Assembly (NCBI GenBank): GCA_937957775.1
Contig: CALFXV010000046.1
Location: 1 to 25,196, forward strand
DNA length: 25,196 bases
Reading direction: 5' to 3'
Source: an uncultured Methylotenera sp.
GTDB taxonomy: Bacteria; Pseudomonadota; Gammaproteobacteria; Burkholderiales; Methylophilaceae
Shown here: positions 1 through 9,571 of the stretch, one piece after another
Numbering within the stretch: position 1 is the first letter of the stretch
Layout of the letters: every line of letters begins with the position of its first letter
Notes under the pieces: model-generated
Told to the model about the DNA's origin: nothing
The model's database searches: none
What the model saw: the letters and a program-made list of their open reading frames with translations, nothing else
Program-made: the position numbers and the translations under genes

Positions 1-2
1 TG

Positions 3-569
3 GCTCTAGGCAAGGCTAATAATACGGTAAGGATTAGTGCAGGTGAGTGGCGCAGCCGTTTATTAAAATTCCCCGATGTTGATGGACTGCGTCCTACACC
101 TGATCGTGTTAGGCAAACGGTTTTTAACTGGCTAGGCCAAGAACTACATGGCTTAGTTTGTTTAGATTTGTTCGCTGGTACTGGAGTTATGGGTTTTGAA
201 GCATTGTCTCGTGGTGCTAAAAGAGCTGTGATGATTGAGAAATCAAGACCTGCTTATCAGGCATTGATGGATAACAAGTTAGCATTGAAAGCCGAAAACG
301 CTCAGATAGTAAATACTGATGCGCTGCAGTTTCTAGTCAATAACGCAGTACTTTTTGATGTTATATTTTTAGACCCTCCCTATCAACAAGGCTGGTTGGA
401 TAAGGTCCTGCCAGTTCTTCATCACCATTTATCAGAAGATGGTTTGGCTTATGTTGAGGCGGAATATGCCCTAGTTGATACGCCTGATTGGAAAGTTTTA
501 AAGCAAGGTAAAGCAGGAAACGTGTTTTACCATCTTCTATCGCCTGTTAGAATTGCTGACATCGCTTAA
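3..569 (+). CDS. rsmD: 16S rRNA (guanine966-N2)-methyltransferase RsmD, 5' end cut off by window
   Basis: RsmD methylates G966 of 16S rRNA during small-subunit assembly, using S-adenosylmethionine. The open frame runs unbroken from the left edge, so the gene begins outside the window. The visible N-terminal part contains the family segments GLRPTPDRVR and VFNWLG. These are followed by the SAM-binding stretch LDLFAGTGVMGFEALSRGA and the catalytic LDPPY motif (about 369-383). A TTG at 168 is in frame but lies inside the SAM motif, so it is not the start. The gene heads a same-strand run with coaD, 39 bases downstream, a pairing common in bacteria. The DNA is AT-richer than the genes beyond about 2 kb. 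Confidence 0.95.
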   Translation, partial: ALGKANNTVRISAGEWRSRLLKFPDVDGLRPTPDRVRQTVFNWLGQELHGLVCLDLFAGTGVMGFEALSRGAKRAVMIEKSRPAYQALMDNKLALKAENAQIVNTDALQFLVNNAVLFDVIFLDPPYQQGWLDKVLPVLHHHLSEDGLAYVEAEYALVDTPDWKVLKQGKAGNVFYHLLSPVRIADIA

Positions 570-608
570 TCATTGAATTAAGTGCTTCAGTTTATTTGAG
601 GTGACGCC

Positions 609-1103
609 GTGCAAAAAAATTTAAAAGTGGTATATCCAGGCACTTTCGATCCTATTACCAAAGGGCATGAAGACATTATTCGTCGTGCGGCTGGTTTATT
701 TTCGGAAGTCATTGTTGGTGTCGCTAAAAATCCAGGCAAGCAACCATTCTTTGATTTGGATGAGCGTGTCGAGATGGCAAGCCGAGTCTTGAAAGATTGC
801 CCTAACGTTAAGGTGATTGGATTTGCTGGGTTATTAATGCAGTTTGTACAAGACCAAGGCGCTGTGATTGTCATTCGTGGTTTGCGAGCAGCTTCTGATT
901 TTGAATACGAATTCCAATTAGCAGGAATGAACAGAAAGCTATTCCCGCAAGTTGAGTCTGTGTTTTTGACTCCGGCTGAACAATATATGTTTATCTCTTC
1001 TTCACTCGTTCGTGAAGTTGCTGTATTGGGTGGTGATGTATCTCAATTTGTTTCACCTTATATTCAAGAACGAATCGCTGCAAAAATTAAAAAGTCTAAT
1101 TGA
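609..1103 (+). CDS. coaD: Phosphopantetheine adenylyltransferase
   Basis: CoaD transfers the adenylyl group of ATP to 4'-phosphopantetheine, making dephospho-CoA, the penultimate step of coenzyme A synthesis in the cytosol. The 164-residue protein has the family length. Near the N-terminus it shows the nucleotidyltransferase signature [12 protein letters not shown] (TxGH variant), and later the ISSSLVREV segment that corresponds to the second ATP-binding motif. The start is GTG at 609, supported by a GAGGTG ribosome-binding site at 598-603. The product begins [14 protein letters not shown], so no residues are missing. It lies 39 bases after rsmD and 23 bases before the ferredoxin gene, in a probable operon. 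Confidence 0.97.
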   Translation: MQKNLKVVYPGTFDPITKGHEDIIRRAAGLFSEVIVGVAKNPGKQPFFDLDERVEMASRVLKDCPNVKVIGFAGLLMQFVQDQGAVIVIRGLRAASDFEYEFQLAGMNRKLFPQVESVFLTPAEQYMFISSSLVREVAVLGGDVSQFVSPYIQERIAAKIKKSN

Positions 1104-1117
1104 GTTGAAATGATTAA

Positions 1118-1378
<261 letters not shown>

Positions 1379-1402
1379 TTTTTACTTTGAAAGGAAATCA
1401 TC

Positions 1403-1792
1403 ATGCGCATGCTGCATACGATGTTACGTGTAGGTAATTTAGAAAAGTCTATCAAGTTTTATACTGAAATCTTAGGAATGAAAGTGTTACGTCAGCATGA
1501 TTTCCCGGATGGTAAATTCACGCTAGCTTTTGTAGGCTATGGTGACGAAAAAGATCATACCGTTTTAGAGTTGACTTATAACTATGGTGTTGAAAGCTAT
1601 GATATGGGTAAGGCTTATGGGCATGTTGCTATTGAAGTGGATGATGCTTATGCAACCTGTGAGCAAGTGAAAAAAGCGGGTGGTAAAGTTGTACGTGAGG
1701 CAGGCCCGATGATGCACGGTACGACTGTCATTGCTTTTGTTGAAGATCCAGATGGTTATAAAGTGGAGTTTATTCAAAAAGGTACATATTAG
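1403..1792 (+). CDS. gloA: Lactoylglutathione lyase (glyoxalase I)
   Basis: GloA isomerises the hemithioacetal of methylglyoxal and glutathione to S-lactoylglutathione, detoxifying methylglyoxal in the cytosol. The 129-residue protein has the single VOC-fold length typical of bacteria. All four metal ligands of the E. coli enzyme are present at identical positions: H5, E56, H74 and E122. The short form, lacking the long insertions of the zinc-type enzymes, suggests nickel/cobalt activation; this is inference from family knowledge. An AAGGAAA ribosome-binding site sits just upstream of the ATG. It is the last gene of the rsmD-coaD-yfhL-gloA run and is followed by a strong terminator. Confidence 0.96.
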   Translation: MRMLHTMLRVGNLEKSIKFYTEILGMKVLRQHDFPDGKFTLAFVGYGDEKDHTVLELTYNYGVESYDMGKAYGHVAIEVDDAYATCEQVKKAGGKVVREAGPMMHGTTVIAFVEDPDGYKVEFIQKGTY

Positions 1793-1821
1793 CTCTTTAA
1801 GTGTTTAATATTTAATGAATA

Positions 1822-1850
1822 AAAAAAGCCCAGATATTCTGGGCTTTTTT
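1822..1850. terminator. Bidirectional rho-independent terminator between gloA and dnaJ
   Basis: Perfect inverted repeat. The left arm at 1822-1834 (AAAAAAGCCCAGA) pairs with 1838-1850 around a three-base TAT loop. The GC core GCCCAGA/TCTGGGC is flanked by six A on one side and six T on the other, so it can end transcription from gloA on the plus strand and from dnaJ on the minus strand. Confidence 0.93.
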
Positions 1851-1878
1851 ATTAGTACTTATCTTTAAATAAAAACGA

Positions 1879-3000
1879 TTACTCGAAAAAGTCTTTTACT
1901 TTATCTAAAAATCCTTTCGCACGTGGACTATGCTTGCCGGAATCTTTTTGATTAATTTCTTCCAGTTCACGTAATAACTCACGTTGTTTTTCATTGAGTT
2001 TTACTGGTGTTTCAACCACAACGTGGCACATTAAATCACCATACTCGTTGCTGCGTAACGGTTTAATCCCTTTGCCACGTAGACGGAAAGTTGCGCCAGT
2101 TTGGGTTTCAGCTGGGATTTTCATCTTTGCATGGCCATCTAGCGTTGGGATTTCAATCTCTCCACCTAATGCTGCAACAGTAAAGCTGATGGGCATTTCG
2201 CAATGTAAATTACCGCCTTCACGTTGGAAAATGTCATGTTCTTTTAAATGAACAACTACGTACAAGTCGCCAGTTGGGCCACCATTAACGCCGGCTTCAC
2301 CTTCACCTGACAAACGAATACGATCGCCTTCATCTACACCAGCCGGAATTTTGACGGAGAGCGTTTTGTGTTGTTTAACACGGCCATCACCATGGCAAGT
2401 TGGGCAAGGATCTTTGACCATTTGGCCGCCGCCATGACATTTCGGACAAGTTTGTTGAACTGAGAAAAAGCCTTGTTGCATGCGTACTTGGCCGTGTCCG
2501 CCGCAGGTGGTGCAGCTAACCGGTTGCGTCCCTGGTCTGGCGCCAGAGCCATTGCAGGTTTCACACGTGGATTGCACCGGGATGCGGATTTTGGTTTCCG
2601 TGCCCTTGGCCGCGTCTTCTAAGGACACTTCCATGTTGTAGCGCAAATCGGCGCCACGGTAGACTTTGTTGCCTTGTCCGCCTGAGCGACCGCCACCAAA
2701 AATATCACCAAAGATGTCGCCAAAAGCATCACCAAAACCGGCACCACCAAAGCCGCCTGCCCCAGCGCCTTGCTCTACACCGGCATGACCGTATTGATCA
2801 TAAGCGGCGCGCTTTTGATCGTCGCTAAGCATTTCATAGGCTTCTTTGGCTTCCTTGAAGTTCTCTTCGGCTTTTGGGTTATCCGGGTTGCGGTCAGGGT
2901 GGTGCTTCATCGCTAATTTACGATAAGACTTTTTGATTTCCTCTGCGCTGGCGTCTTTGTTAACGCCCAGTACTTCGTAATAATCTCGTTTAGTTGCCAT
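1879..3000 (-). CDS. dnaJ: Chaperone protein DnaJ (Hsp40)
   Basis: DnaJ is the co-chaperone that binds unfolded substrate and stimulates DnaK ATPase. The 373-residue protein has the full class I architecture: a J domain (about 1-70) with HPD at 34-36, a Gly/Phe-rich region (about 71-112), and a zinc-binding domain with four CxxCxGxG repeats at C146, C163, C185 and C199. C-terminal substrate-binding and dimerisation domains follow. The start is ATG at 3000, and no good Shine-Dalgarno sequence is visible before it. It is the last gene of the grpE-dnaK-dnaJ group and is separated from dnaK by 115 bases holding a strong hairpin, so its level may be set by read-through. Its 3' third is AT-richer than its 5' part. 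Confidence 0.98.
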   Translation of the reverse strand: MATKRDYYEVLGVNKDASAEEIKKSYRKLAMKHHPDRNPDNPKAEENFKEAKEAYEMLSDDQKRAAYDQYGHAGVEQGAGAGGFGGAGFGDAFGDIFGDIFGGGRSGGQGNKVYRGADLRYNMEVSLEDAAKGTETKIRIPVQSTCETCNGSGARPGTQPVSCTTCGGHGQVRMQQGFFSVQQTCPKCHGGGQMVKDPCPTCHGDGRVKQHKTLSVKIPAGVDEGDRIRLSGEGEAGVNGGPTGDLYVVVHLKEHDIFQREGGNLHCEMPISFTVAALGGEIEIPTLDGHAKMKIPAETQTGATFRLRGKGIKPLRSNEYGDLMCHVVVETPVKLNEKQRELLRELEEINQKDSGKHSPRAKGFLDKVKDFFE

Positions 3001-3055
3001 GTTTTAGTCGCTAGTGGTTGCTCGTTAGTCGGCAGTCCTAAGTGAGTTGCGAAAA

Positions 3056-3088
3056 AGTCGTTAGCACCTAATATTGGTGCTAACGACT
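3056..3088 (-). terminator. Intergenic hairpin/attenuator between dnaK and dnaJ, CIRCE-like arms
   Basis: A perfect 12-base inverted repeat (3057-3068 with 3076-3087, plus one A-T pair outside) flanks a seven-base loop. Read on the minus strand, the stem ends in GAC followed by five T, which fits an intrinsic terminator or attenuator after dnaK and before dnaJ. The arms contain TTAGCAC and GTGCTAA, the outer seven bases of each CIRCE half-site, but they are nine bases apart instead of thirteen, so HrcA binding is doubtful. Confidence 0.75.
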
Positions 3089-3115
3089 CGTGTTCGCTTG
3101 CTCGCTAAGACTTAA

Positions 3116-5038
3116 TTAGTCTTTTTTCACTTCCTCAAACTCCGCGTCCACCACGTCGCCATCGACGGTTTTTTCGCCTTCTGGTTGTTGTGCGGATTCG
3201 GTGTTGGCTTGGGCTTGTTGCTCAGCGTAGACCTTTTCGCCTAATTTTTGTGAGGCTTCCGTTAAAGCCGTGGTTTTGGCTTCAATCGCGTCTTTGTCGT
3301 CGGATTGCAAGACTTCTTCCACGTCTTTAATGGCTGCTTCTATCGCTTCTTTTTCTGCCGCGTCCAATTTATCACCGTGCTCAGTTAAGGATTTTTTCAC
3401 GGAGTGCACCATGCCATCAGCGGCATTGCGTGCGTCGACCAACTCACGGTATTTCTTATCTTCGTCTGCGTATTTAACCGCATCTTCTTCCATTTGCTGA
3501 ATCTCGGCTTCGCTAAGACCGCTGTTGGCTTTGATGGTGATTTTATTTTCTTTACCGGTGGCTTTGTCCTTGGCGCTCACGTGCAAAATGCCGTTAGCGT
3601 CGATGTCAAAGGTCACTTCAATTTGCGGGATGCCACGTGGTGCAGGTGGAATGTCGCTTAAATTAAATTGGCCCAATGATTTATTGGCCGCCGCTTTTTC
3701 ACGCTCACCTTGCAACACTTGTATGGTCACGGCATTTTGGTTGTCGTCAGCAGTCGAGAAGGTTTGCGATGCCTTGGTAGGAATCGTGGTGTTTTTCTTG
3801 ATCACTTTCGTCATCACGCCGCCCAAGGTTTCGATACCCAATGACAATGGCGTTACGTCTAATAACAACACGTCTTTCACGTCGCCTTGTAATACGCCAC
3901 CTTGAATTGCAGCGCCCACGGCCACGGCTTCATCTGGGTTGACGTCCTTACGCGGTTCTTTACCAAAGATTTCTTTTACTTTTTCTTGCACTTTAGGCAT
4001 GCGGCTTTGACCGCCAACCAAGATCACGTCGGTGATGTCGTCTATGGACACGCCAGCGTCTTTAATCGCCGTGCGGCATGGCGCCATGGTGCGCTCGATC
4101 AAGTCTTCCACCAAGGATTCCAGTTTTGTTCTGGTAATTTTTACCACCAAGTGTTTAGGACCAGTGGCATCGGCCGTGATGTAAGGTAAATTCACTTCGG
4201 TTTGGGTGGCGCCAGACAATTCAATTTTGGCTTTTTCCGCCGCTTCTTTTAAGCGTTGTTTGGCCAATAAGTCGTTGCGCAAATCCATGCCGTTATTTTC
4301 TTTCTTGAACTCGTCGGCCAAGAAGTCAATTAAACGGTTGTCGAAGTCTTCCCCACCTAAGAAGGTATCACCGTTGGTCGACATCACTTCAAATTGGTGT
4401 TCGCCATCGATGCTGGAGATTTCAATAATGGACACGTCAAAGGTACCGCCGCCCAAGTCGTATACGGCAATTTTGCGATCGCCTTCTTGTTTGTCTAAAC
4501 CAAATGCTAAAGCCGCTGCAGTCGGTTCGTTGATGATGCGTTTTACATCCAAACCGGCAATGCGGCCTGCGTCTTTGGTGGCTTGACGTTGGCTGTCGTT
4601 AAAGTAAGCCGGCACGGTAATCACGGCTTCGGTTACTTCTTCGCCTAGGTAATCTTCGGCGGTTTTTTTCATTTTGCGTAACACTTCAGCAGAAATTTGC
4701 GGTGGCGCCATTTTCACGCCGCGCACTTCTACCCATGCGTCGCCGTTGTCGGCTTTGGCAATGCTGTAGGGCATTAAACCTATGTCTTTTTGCACTTCTT
4801 TTTCGTCAAAACGACGACCGATTAAACGCTTAACCGCGTACAGGGTGTTTTTAGGGTTGGTCACCGCTTGGCGTTTAGCCGGTGCACCGGCAAGGATTTC
4901 ACCGTCTTCTTGGTAAGCAATAATAGAAGGCGTGGTGCGTGTGCCTTCGGAGTTTTCAATCACGCGCGGTTTGCCGCCTTCCATCACAGCCACGCATGAG
5001 TTGGTGGTGCCTAAGTCTATACCAATGATTTTTGCCAT
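3116..5038 (-). CDS. dnaK: Chaperone protein DnaK (Hsp70)
   Basis: DnaK is the ATP-dependent Hsp70 that binds exposed hydrophobic segments of client proteins, with DnaJ and GrpE as partners, in the cytosol. The 640-residue protein is full length. The ATPase domain opens with [11 protein letters not shown] and carries the [11 protein letters not shown] phosphate-binding loop. The interdomain linker region [12 protein letters not shown] is present, followed by the substrate-binding domain and a helical lid. The acidic tail ends EEVKKD, close to the classic EEVD-like bacterial ending. A clear AAGGAAA ribosome-binding site precedes the ATG at 5038. A sigma-32-type promoter in the grpE-dnaK gap suggests separate heat-shock transcription. 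Confidence 0.99.
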   Translation of the reverse strand: MAKIIGIDLGTTNSCVAVMEGGKPRVIENSEGTRTTPSIIAYQEDGEILAGAPAKRQAVTNPKNTLYAVKRLIGRRFDEKEVQKDIGLMPYSIAKADNGDAWVEVRGVKMAPPQISAEVLRKMKKTAEDYLGEEVTEAVITVPAYFNDSQRQATKDAGRIAGLDVKRIINEPTAAALAFGLDKQEGDRKIAVYDLGGGTFDVSIIEISSIDGEHQFEVMSTNGDTFLGGEDFDNRLIDFLADEFKKENNGMDLRNDLLAKQRLKEAAEKAKIELSGATQTEVNLPYITADATGPKHLVVKITRTKLESLVEDLIERTMAPCRTAIKDAGVSIDDITDVILVGGQSRMPKVQEKVKEIFGKEPRKDVNPDEAVAVGAAIQGGVLQGDVKDVLLLDVTPLSLGIETLGGVMTKVIKKNTTIPTKASQTFSTADDNQNAVTIQVLQGEREKAAANKSLGQFNLSDIPPAPRGIPQIEVTFDIDANGILHVSAKDKATGKENKITIKANSGLSEAEIQQMEEDAVKYADEDKKYRELVDARNAADGMVHSVKKSLTEHGDKLDAAEKEAIEAAIKDVEEVLQSDDKDAIEAKTTALTEASQKLGEKVYAEQQAQANTESAQQPEGEKTVDGDVVDAEFEEVKKD

Positions 5039-5150
5039 CTTTTTTATTTCCTTTTATTAATTATGTTTAACCACTAATGAACGCCAATTAACCGAGGCTG
5101 GGCCCTGTTTATCGTGTTGCTGTTAGGTGGCGAATTTACTGATGCACTAA

Positions 5151-5178
5151 CAATGAGGTCTGTTGCGATTATTTCAAG
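5151..5178 (-). promoter_or_regulatory. Sigma-32 (heat-shock) promoter for dnaK
   Basis: On the minus strand the sequence reads CTTGAAA (5178-5172), a 13-base spacer, then CCTCATTG (5158-5151). The -35 box is a perfect match to the RpoH consensus CTTGAAA. The -10 box differs from CCCCATTx by one base. The expected start near 5144 would give dnaK a leader of about 106 bases. It lies about ten bases beyond the grpE stop codon. Confidence 0.75.
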
Positions 5179-5188
5179 TCTTTATTTT

Positions 5189-5707
5189 TTATTTAGCCAC
5201 CATCACCAACGCCGGGCGTAACACGCGGTCGTTTAGGGTGTAGCCTTTTTGCAATACGCTGGTGACGGTATTCGGTTCACCGCTGTTTTCCAACATGCTG
5301 ATGGCCTGGTGTTTGTTTGGATCGAACTTTTCACCCACTGGGTTGATTTCGGCGATGTTGAATTTATCGAATACCGAGGCCAGTTGCTTAGCGGTGAGGT
5401 CCACGCCGTCTTTGTAGCTTTGCACTTCGGTCGCCTCAATTAGCAAAGCCGCGTCCAAGCTGTCTTTAACCGCAAGCAACTCATTGGAGAATTTTTCTAG
5501 GGCAAATTTGCGCGCTTTTTCTATGTCGTCCATGGCACGGCGGCGGATGTTTTCACCTTCGGCCTTGGTATACAACACGGTCGCTTGAGCCTCTGCCAAC
5601 TGCGCTTCCAATTCGGCAATGCGCTCTTCAGGGCTGGCTGCAACGGGGTTGTCTTGGGCGCCCTCGTCGGCTTGCGTTGTAGGGTTATCGTTTACGTTTT
5701 CAGTCAT
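5189..5707 (-). CDS. grpE: Nucleotide exchange factor GrpE
   Basis: GrpE releases ADP from DnaK to reset its cycle, and its long helix acts as a thermosensor in characterised homologues. The 172-residue protein begins with an acidic, disordered tail (about 1-25). A long coiled-coil-forming helix follows, with the family segment [20 protein letters not shown]. The C-terminal beta domain includes the typical segments [14 protein letters not shown] and [13 protein letters not shown]. The start is ATG at 5707 with AGGA upstream. It precedes dnaK by 150 bases on the same strand and has its own sigma-32 promoter immediately upstream. Confidence 0.98.
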   Translation of the reverse strand: MTENVNDNPTTQADEGAQDNPVAASPEERIAELEAQLAEAQATVLYTKAEGENIRRRAMDDIEKARKFALEKFSNELLAVKDSLDAALLIEATEVQSYKDGVDLTAKQLASVFDKFNIAEINPVGEKFDPNKHQAISMLENSGEPNTVTSVLQKGYTLNDRVLRPALVMVAK

Positions 5708-5741
5708 GAAGGGGTCCTGTAAATTTATAGCAATGCGTCAA

Positions 5742-5769
5742 CAATGGGGATGGCCAGCAAAATCTCAAG
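5742..5769 (-). promoter_or_regulatory. Sigma-32 (heat-shock) promoter for grpE
   Basis: On the minus strand the sequence reads CTTGAGA (5769-5763), a 13-base spacer, then CCCCATTG (5749-5742). This is a near-perfect RpoH promoter with a consensus -10 element. The expected start near 5735 gives grpE a leader of about 28 bases. Confidence 0.85.
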
Positions 5770-5809
5770 CGAGAATAGCCATTTTTTTTAATTATTTTTT
5801 GAAGTTTAT

Positions 5810-5830
5810 AAAAGACGGGCGTTTTTGCCC
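5810..5830 (-). terminator. Possible weak terminator after the lpxL-like gene
   Basis: On the minus strand GGGC (5830-5827) pairs with GCCC (5820-5817) across a six-base loop, with one possible extra wobble pair, followed by GTC and four T. The short stem makes this a tentative call. It lies between the acyltransferase stop and the grpE promoter, where a terminator would make sense. Confidence 0.35.
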
Positions 5831-5870
5831 AAGGTTATTTGGCCAAGTCTATCTGGTCAGGCCTAGCAGA

Positions 5871-6722
5871 TTAGTCGCGGGCTTTGTAACGGTCGTAGCC
5901 CCATAGGTATTGGCTTGGGCATTGCAATATGGTCCGTTCAATTTCACTGTTAAGTAGGCAGGGCGTGTCGATGCCGCCGTCGGCAATCGGCCGCACGTGT
6001 ATGGCGTAGCCTCGTCCGTAAGCCAAGCGCTCACCAAATACCATGAGCACATGTGCGCCGGTGGTTTTGGCCAATTTTGAGGCCAACGTCATGGTGTAAG
6101 CCGGTCGACCAAAAAACGGCGCCCATTCGCCTTCGCCTTCTTGTGGCGCTTGATCGGGCAAAATGCCTATGGCTTCACCCCGTTGCAGTGCTTTTAATAA
6201 ATGTTTAACGCCTTGGGCATTGGCTTGCACCAAGCTAATTTGGCCGCGTTGGCGGCCCCAATTCATGATGGGTAGCATCCAAGCATGGCGAGGCGTGCGG
6301 TAGAGTATGGTGATGGGGAAGCGGTTGGCCACGTACAAAGAGGTGATTTCAAAACAGCCTATGTGCGGGCTAAGGAATATCACCCCTTTGCCGCTAGCCA
6401 AGCCTTGTTCTATGTGTTCCCAGCCATCAAAGCTTTTCACTAAGGCGGCTTGGCGGCGGTCGCTGCGCAACCAAATGGCCAGGCTTTCTAGCAGGGCTTT
6501 GCCCGACTCGCCTATGCTAAGGCGCGCAGCTTGTTTAAATTCAGCCGGATTGGCGTAGATGCCGCTGGAGTGTAAGTTCTCTGCACTAATGCGCGCGTGC
6601 TGCAGTGATAAAGCCGAGCCCACCCAGCCTAATAACTTGCCCAAGCCATGCACAATAGGCAGTGGCAATAAGGCAAACGCCGTCAGCACTAATCGCAAGA
6701 AATTGAAACTTATGAAACGCAT
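5871..6722 (-). CDS. lpxL: Lipid A biosynthesis acyltransferase (LpxL/HtrB family)
   Basis: Inner-membrane acyltransferase of the LpxL/LpxM family, which adds a secondary acyl chain to the Kdo-bearing lipid A precursor using acyl-ACP. With the start at 6722 the protein has 283 residues. It has an N-terminal hydrophobic segment (about 5-22), the catalytic HX4E motif (H120 to E125, in SPHIGCFE), and the downstream segments ILYRTPRH and GILPDQAPQEGEGEWAPFFGR (family block with conserved Asp/Gln). A longer frame begins at ATG 6755, adding 11 polar residues before the membrane segment, so the shorter start is preferred. The acyl-chain specificity (LpxL or LpxM-like) cannot be decided here. The gene diverges from edd. 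Confidence 0.85.
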   Translation of the reverse strand: MRFISFNFLRLVLTAFALLPLPIVHGLGKLLGWVGSALSLQHARISAENLHSSGIYANPAEFKQAARLSIGESGKALLESLAIWLRSDRRQAALVKSFDGWEHIEQGLASGKGVIFLSPHIGCFEITSLYVANRFPITILYRTPRHAWMLPIMNWGRQRGQISLVQANAQGVKHLLKALQRGEAIGILPDQAPQEGEGEWAPFFGRPAYTMTLASKLAKTTGAHVLMVFGERLAYGRGYAIHVRPIADGGIDTPCLLNSEIERTILQCPSQYLWGYDRYKARD

Positions 6723-6879
6723 AATCGGATTATAGCGGAGTCTGGATTGATGCATGGCGATTCTTAAATGCGCCAGTCGGCATGCGGTTTTCTAGCCGCC
6801 AAGCCATCATTCGTTTGACGATAAGGCCTGCATTGAGCGATAATCGTGGCAGTTAATCATCCTTATGGTCTTATAGAAA

Positions 6880-8694
6880 ATGAAGCAATCTCATATAGAA
6901 GTTACCGAGCGTATCATAGAAAAAAGTCGCCCTACTCGCACGGCTTACTTGAATCGCATAGACGATATCGTCAATCGGGAACGCGGTGCCGACCGCTTGG
7001 GTTGCGCTAACGTGGCCCATGCTTTTGCCGCTATGCCAACCAACGATAAGTTTCGCGTCATAGTAGAAAAGGCACCGAATATCGGTATCGTCACGGCTTA
7101 CAACGAGATGCTTTCAGCGCATCAACCTTATGTGAATTACCCAGACATCATTCGCCATGAAGCAACCAAGCACGGTGCCACTGTGCAAGTGGCCGGTGGC
7201 GTGCCGGCCATGTGTGACGGCATCACCCAAGGTGAGCCTGGTATGGAATTGTCCTTATTTAGTCGCGACACCATAGCCATGGGTACCGCGATTGCCTTGT
7301 CGCATGACGTGTTTGATGCGGCTTTGTTACTTGGTGTGTGCGATAAAATTGTGCCTGGCTTGTTGATTGGCGCCTTGCATTTTGGTCATTTGCCTTGCGT
7401 TTTTGTGCCTGCTGGGCCAATGAGCACCGGCATCGATAATACCTCCAAATCCAAAGTGCGCGAGCAGTACGCACAAGGCAAAGTGACCCGTAAAGAATTA
7501 TTGGCGTCGGAATCGGCCGCCTACCACGGCGCTGGTACCTGTACTTTCTATGGCACCGCCAACAGTAATCAAATGTTGCTTGAAGCCATGGGTTTGCATG
7601 TACCGGGCGCAGCTTTTATACACCCGCACGATGGCATGCGCGAATTGTTAACGCGTGAAGCGGTGAAGATGGTTTTAGCTAAAACCAAAAAAGAACACTT
7701 CACGCCTATCGGTAGACTGGTTGACGAGCACGTGATCGTGAACGCCATGGTGGCCTTATTGGCGACAGGCGGTTCAACTAATCATCTCATCCATTGGGTG
7801 GCCGTTGCCCGTGCCGCGGGCATCATGATTGACTGGACGGATTTTTACCACTTGGCAAAAACCACGCCTTTATTGGCCAGCGTTTACCCGAACGGCAAAG
7901 CGGATGTGAACCAATTCCAAGATGCCGGTGGTCCGGCCTTTGTCATCCGCGAATTGCTAGATGCCGGCTACATGTTCGCCGATGTGTTGACGGTTTCAAA
8001 TGGCGGCTTACGTGATTACGCCAAGGCGCCCGCTAAAGAAAGCGAGCAACTGGTTTGGAAAGAGTTGCCTAAAGAAAGCCCTGACGAGAGCATAGTCCGC
8101 ACGGCGGCCAAGCCGTTTGATGAATCAGGCGGCTTACGTTTACTCAAAGGCAATTTGGGTCGCAGCGTGATTAAGATTTCTGCTGTGCCAGCCGATCGCC
8201 ACATTATTGAAGCGCCGGCTATTGTGTTTGATGCCCAAGAAGAATTACTGGCGGCGTTTGATCGTGGCGAGTTGGAAAAAGACTTCATTGCGGTGGTGCG
8301 TTTCCAAGGGCCTAAAGCCAATGGCATGCCAGAGTTGCATAAATTGACGCCGCCTATGGCCGTGTTGCAAAACAAGGGCTTCAGGGTAGCAATTGTGACC
8401 GATGGTCGCATGAGTGGCGCCTCCGGTAAAATACCAGCGGCCATCCATTTAAGCCCAGAAGCGTCAGCCGGTGGGCCTCTAGCTAAGGTGCGTGACGGCG
8501 ACATCATTCGTTTGAATGCCACGGTAGGCATGGTTAACGTGTTGGTAGACGAAGACGAGTGGGCCGAGCGTGAAGTGGCCGAGTTGTCCGATAGCAAGCG
8601 TCACAATAATGCCCATGGCATTGGCCGCGAGTTGTTTGGTGGCATGCGTAAGAATGTGCTGTCGGCTGAAGAGGGTGCCATCACCTGGCTTTAG
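6880..8694 (+). CDS. edd: Phosphogluconate dehydratase (Entner-Doudoroff)
   Basis: Edd dehydrates 6-phosphogluconate to 2-keto-3-deoxy-6-phosphogluconate (KDPG), using a [4Fe-4S] cluster. The 604-residue protein matches E. coli Edd almost residue for residue in length. It carries the IlvD/Edd family blocks [43 protein letters not shown] and [13 protein letters not shown], whose cysteines are the expected cluster ligands. [19 protein letters not shown] near the C-terminus is also diagnostic. No Shine-Dalgarno sequence is visible before the ATG at 6880. The KDPG aldolase gene follows 161 bases later. In methylotrophs of this group Edd/Eda can cleave hexose phosphates made by the ribulose monophosphate cycle, but that role is inference here. 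Confidence 0.97.
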   Translation: MKQSHIEVTERIIEKSRPTRTAYLNRIDDIVNRERGADRLGCANVAHAFAAMPTNDKFRVIVEKAPNIGIVTAYNEMLSAHQPYVNYPDIIRHEATKHGATVQVAGGVPAMCDGITQGEPGMELSLFSRDTIAMGTAIALSHDVFDAALLLGVCDKIVPGLLIGALHFGHLPCVFVPAGPMSTGIDNTSKSKVREQYAQGKVTRKELLASESAAYHGAGTCTFYGTANSNQMLLEAMGLHVPGAAFIHPHDGMRELLTREAVKMVLAKTKKEHFTPIGRLVDEHVIVNAMVALLATGGSTNHLIHWVAVARAAGIMIDWTDFYHLAKTTPLLASVYPNGKADVNQFQDAGGPAFVIRELLDAGYMFADVLTVSNGGLRDYAKAPAKESEQLVWKELPKESPDESIVRTAAKPFDESGGLRLLKGNLGRSVIKISAVPADRHIIEAPAIVFDAQEELLAAFDRGELEKDFIAVVRFQGPKANGMPELHKLTPPMAVLQNKGFRVAIVTDGRMSGASGKIPAAIHLSPEASAGGPLAKVRDGDIIRLNATVGMVNVLVDEDEWAEREVAELSDSKRHNNAHGIGRELFGGMRKNVLSAEEGAITWL

Positions 8695-8855
8695 AAAAAT
8701 AAAAATTGCGGCGCAATACGTTGTTGTTCGCCAACAATCTTCGCTTACATAGCACTCGTACGCGGTACTAAATTTTTTCTCGCGCCTAGTCTTGCGTGGC
8801 CATTTTTATTTTTTAAGTAACTAAAATTTAGATCATTTATTAATTAGGTAAACAC

Positions 8856-9482
8856 ATGAACACATTAGATTTAGCCAATTACGGCCCCGTTATTCCTGTC
8901 ATCGTCATCAACCGTGTGGAAGATGCCGTGCCCATGGCCAGTGCCTTGTTGGAAGGCGGTATTCGTGTATTGGAAATCACCTTGCGCACATCGTGTGCCT
9001 TAGCAGGCATGGAAGCGATTGCAAAAGCCCTACCAGAAGCCATCATGGGTTCGGGTACGGTGCGTAATATAAAAGACGCGCAAGCCTCCAAAGATGCCGG
9101 TTGCCAATTTGCGGTGAGCCCAGGCTACACCAGTGAACTAGGTTTGGCCGCTAGAAAAATGGGCTTGCCTTTATTGCCAGGCGTGTCCACGGGTTCTGAA
9201 ATCATGATGGCCAATGCCGACGATTATTATTTCTTGAAATTATTCCCAGCCGTGGCCGTGGGTGGCATCAATTTGCTTAAAGGTTTTTCCGGCCCGTTTG
9301 GTGACGTGAAATTCTGCCCAACCGGAGGCGTGACGGTGGAAAGCGCACCGCAATTTTTAGCCTTGCCTAACGTGGTAGTGTGCGGTGGCACTTGGTTAAC
9401 GCCAGCTGATGCCGTGGCACGTGGCGATTGGGCGCACATTACTAAATTGGCTAAAGAGGCCAGCGCCATTAAAGCGGCGTAG
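8856..9482 (+). CDS. eda: 2-keto-3-deoxy-6-phosphogluconate aldolase
   Basis: Eda cleaves KDPG to pyruvate and glyceraldehyde-3-phosphate, completing the Entner-Doudoroff pathway begun by the upstream edd product. The 208-residue protein is a class I aldolase of the KDPG/KHG family. The general-base glutamate is E40 in VLEITLRT, and the Schiff-base lysine is K128 in YFLKLFPA. The GSGTVRN, SPGYTSEL and FCPTGGVT blocks are also typical. The ATG is preceded by TAGGTA, a modest ribosome-binding site. The 161-base gap after edd contains AT-rich stretches that could hold a separate promoter, but no convincing one is seen. A strong terminator lies just downstream. Confidence 0.97.
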   Translation: MNTLDLANYGPVIPVIVINRVEDAVPMASALLEGGIRVLEITLRTSCALAGMEAIAKALPEAIMGSGTVRNIKDAQASKDAGCQFAVSPGYTSELGLAARKMGLPLLPGVSTGSEIMMANADDYYFLKLFPAVAVGGINLLKGFSGPFGDVKFCPTGGVTVESAPQFLALPNVVVCGGTWLTPADAVARGDWAHITKLAKEASAIKAA

Positions 9483-9500
9483 TTTTCTCTGATTGACTAT

Positions 9501-9545
9501 AGGGCTTTGCCATCTAGAGAGTTATCTAGGGGCAAAGCCTTTTTT
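9501..9545 (+). terminator. Rho-independent terminator after eda
   Basis: GGCTTTGCC (9503-9511) pairs perfectly with GGCAAAGCC (9531-9539), followed by six T. Inside the loop, CTAGA (9514-9518) and TCTAG (9525-9529) can pair as a second stem, giving a long stacked hairpin. It ends the edd-eda unit 26 bases before the next gene starts. Confidence 0.92.
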
Positions 9546-9571
9546 ATGATGCAACAGTTTAGGAATGCCGC

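Noticed and set aside
4206..4586. 126-codon open frame on the plus strand inside dnaK
   Set aside because: It is antisense to the conserved ATPase domain, has no family-like sequence and no ribosome-binding site; the same holds for the other antisense frames in dnaK, recN, carB and edd.
8695..8855. Regulatory element or small gene in the edd-eda gap
   Set aside because: Only short weak inverted repeats and AT-rich runs are visible; there is no open frame with a ribosome-binding site, no clear promoter and no HexR-like site.
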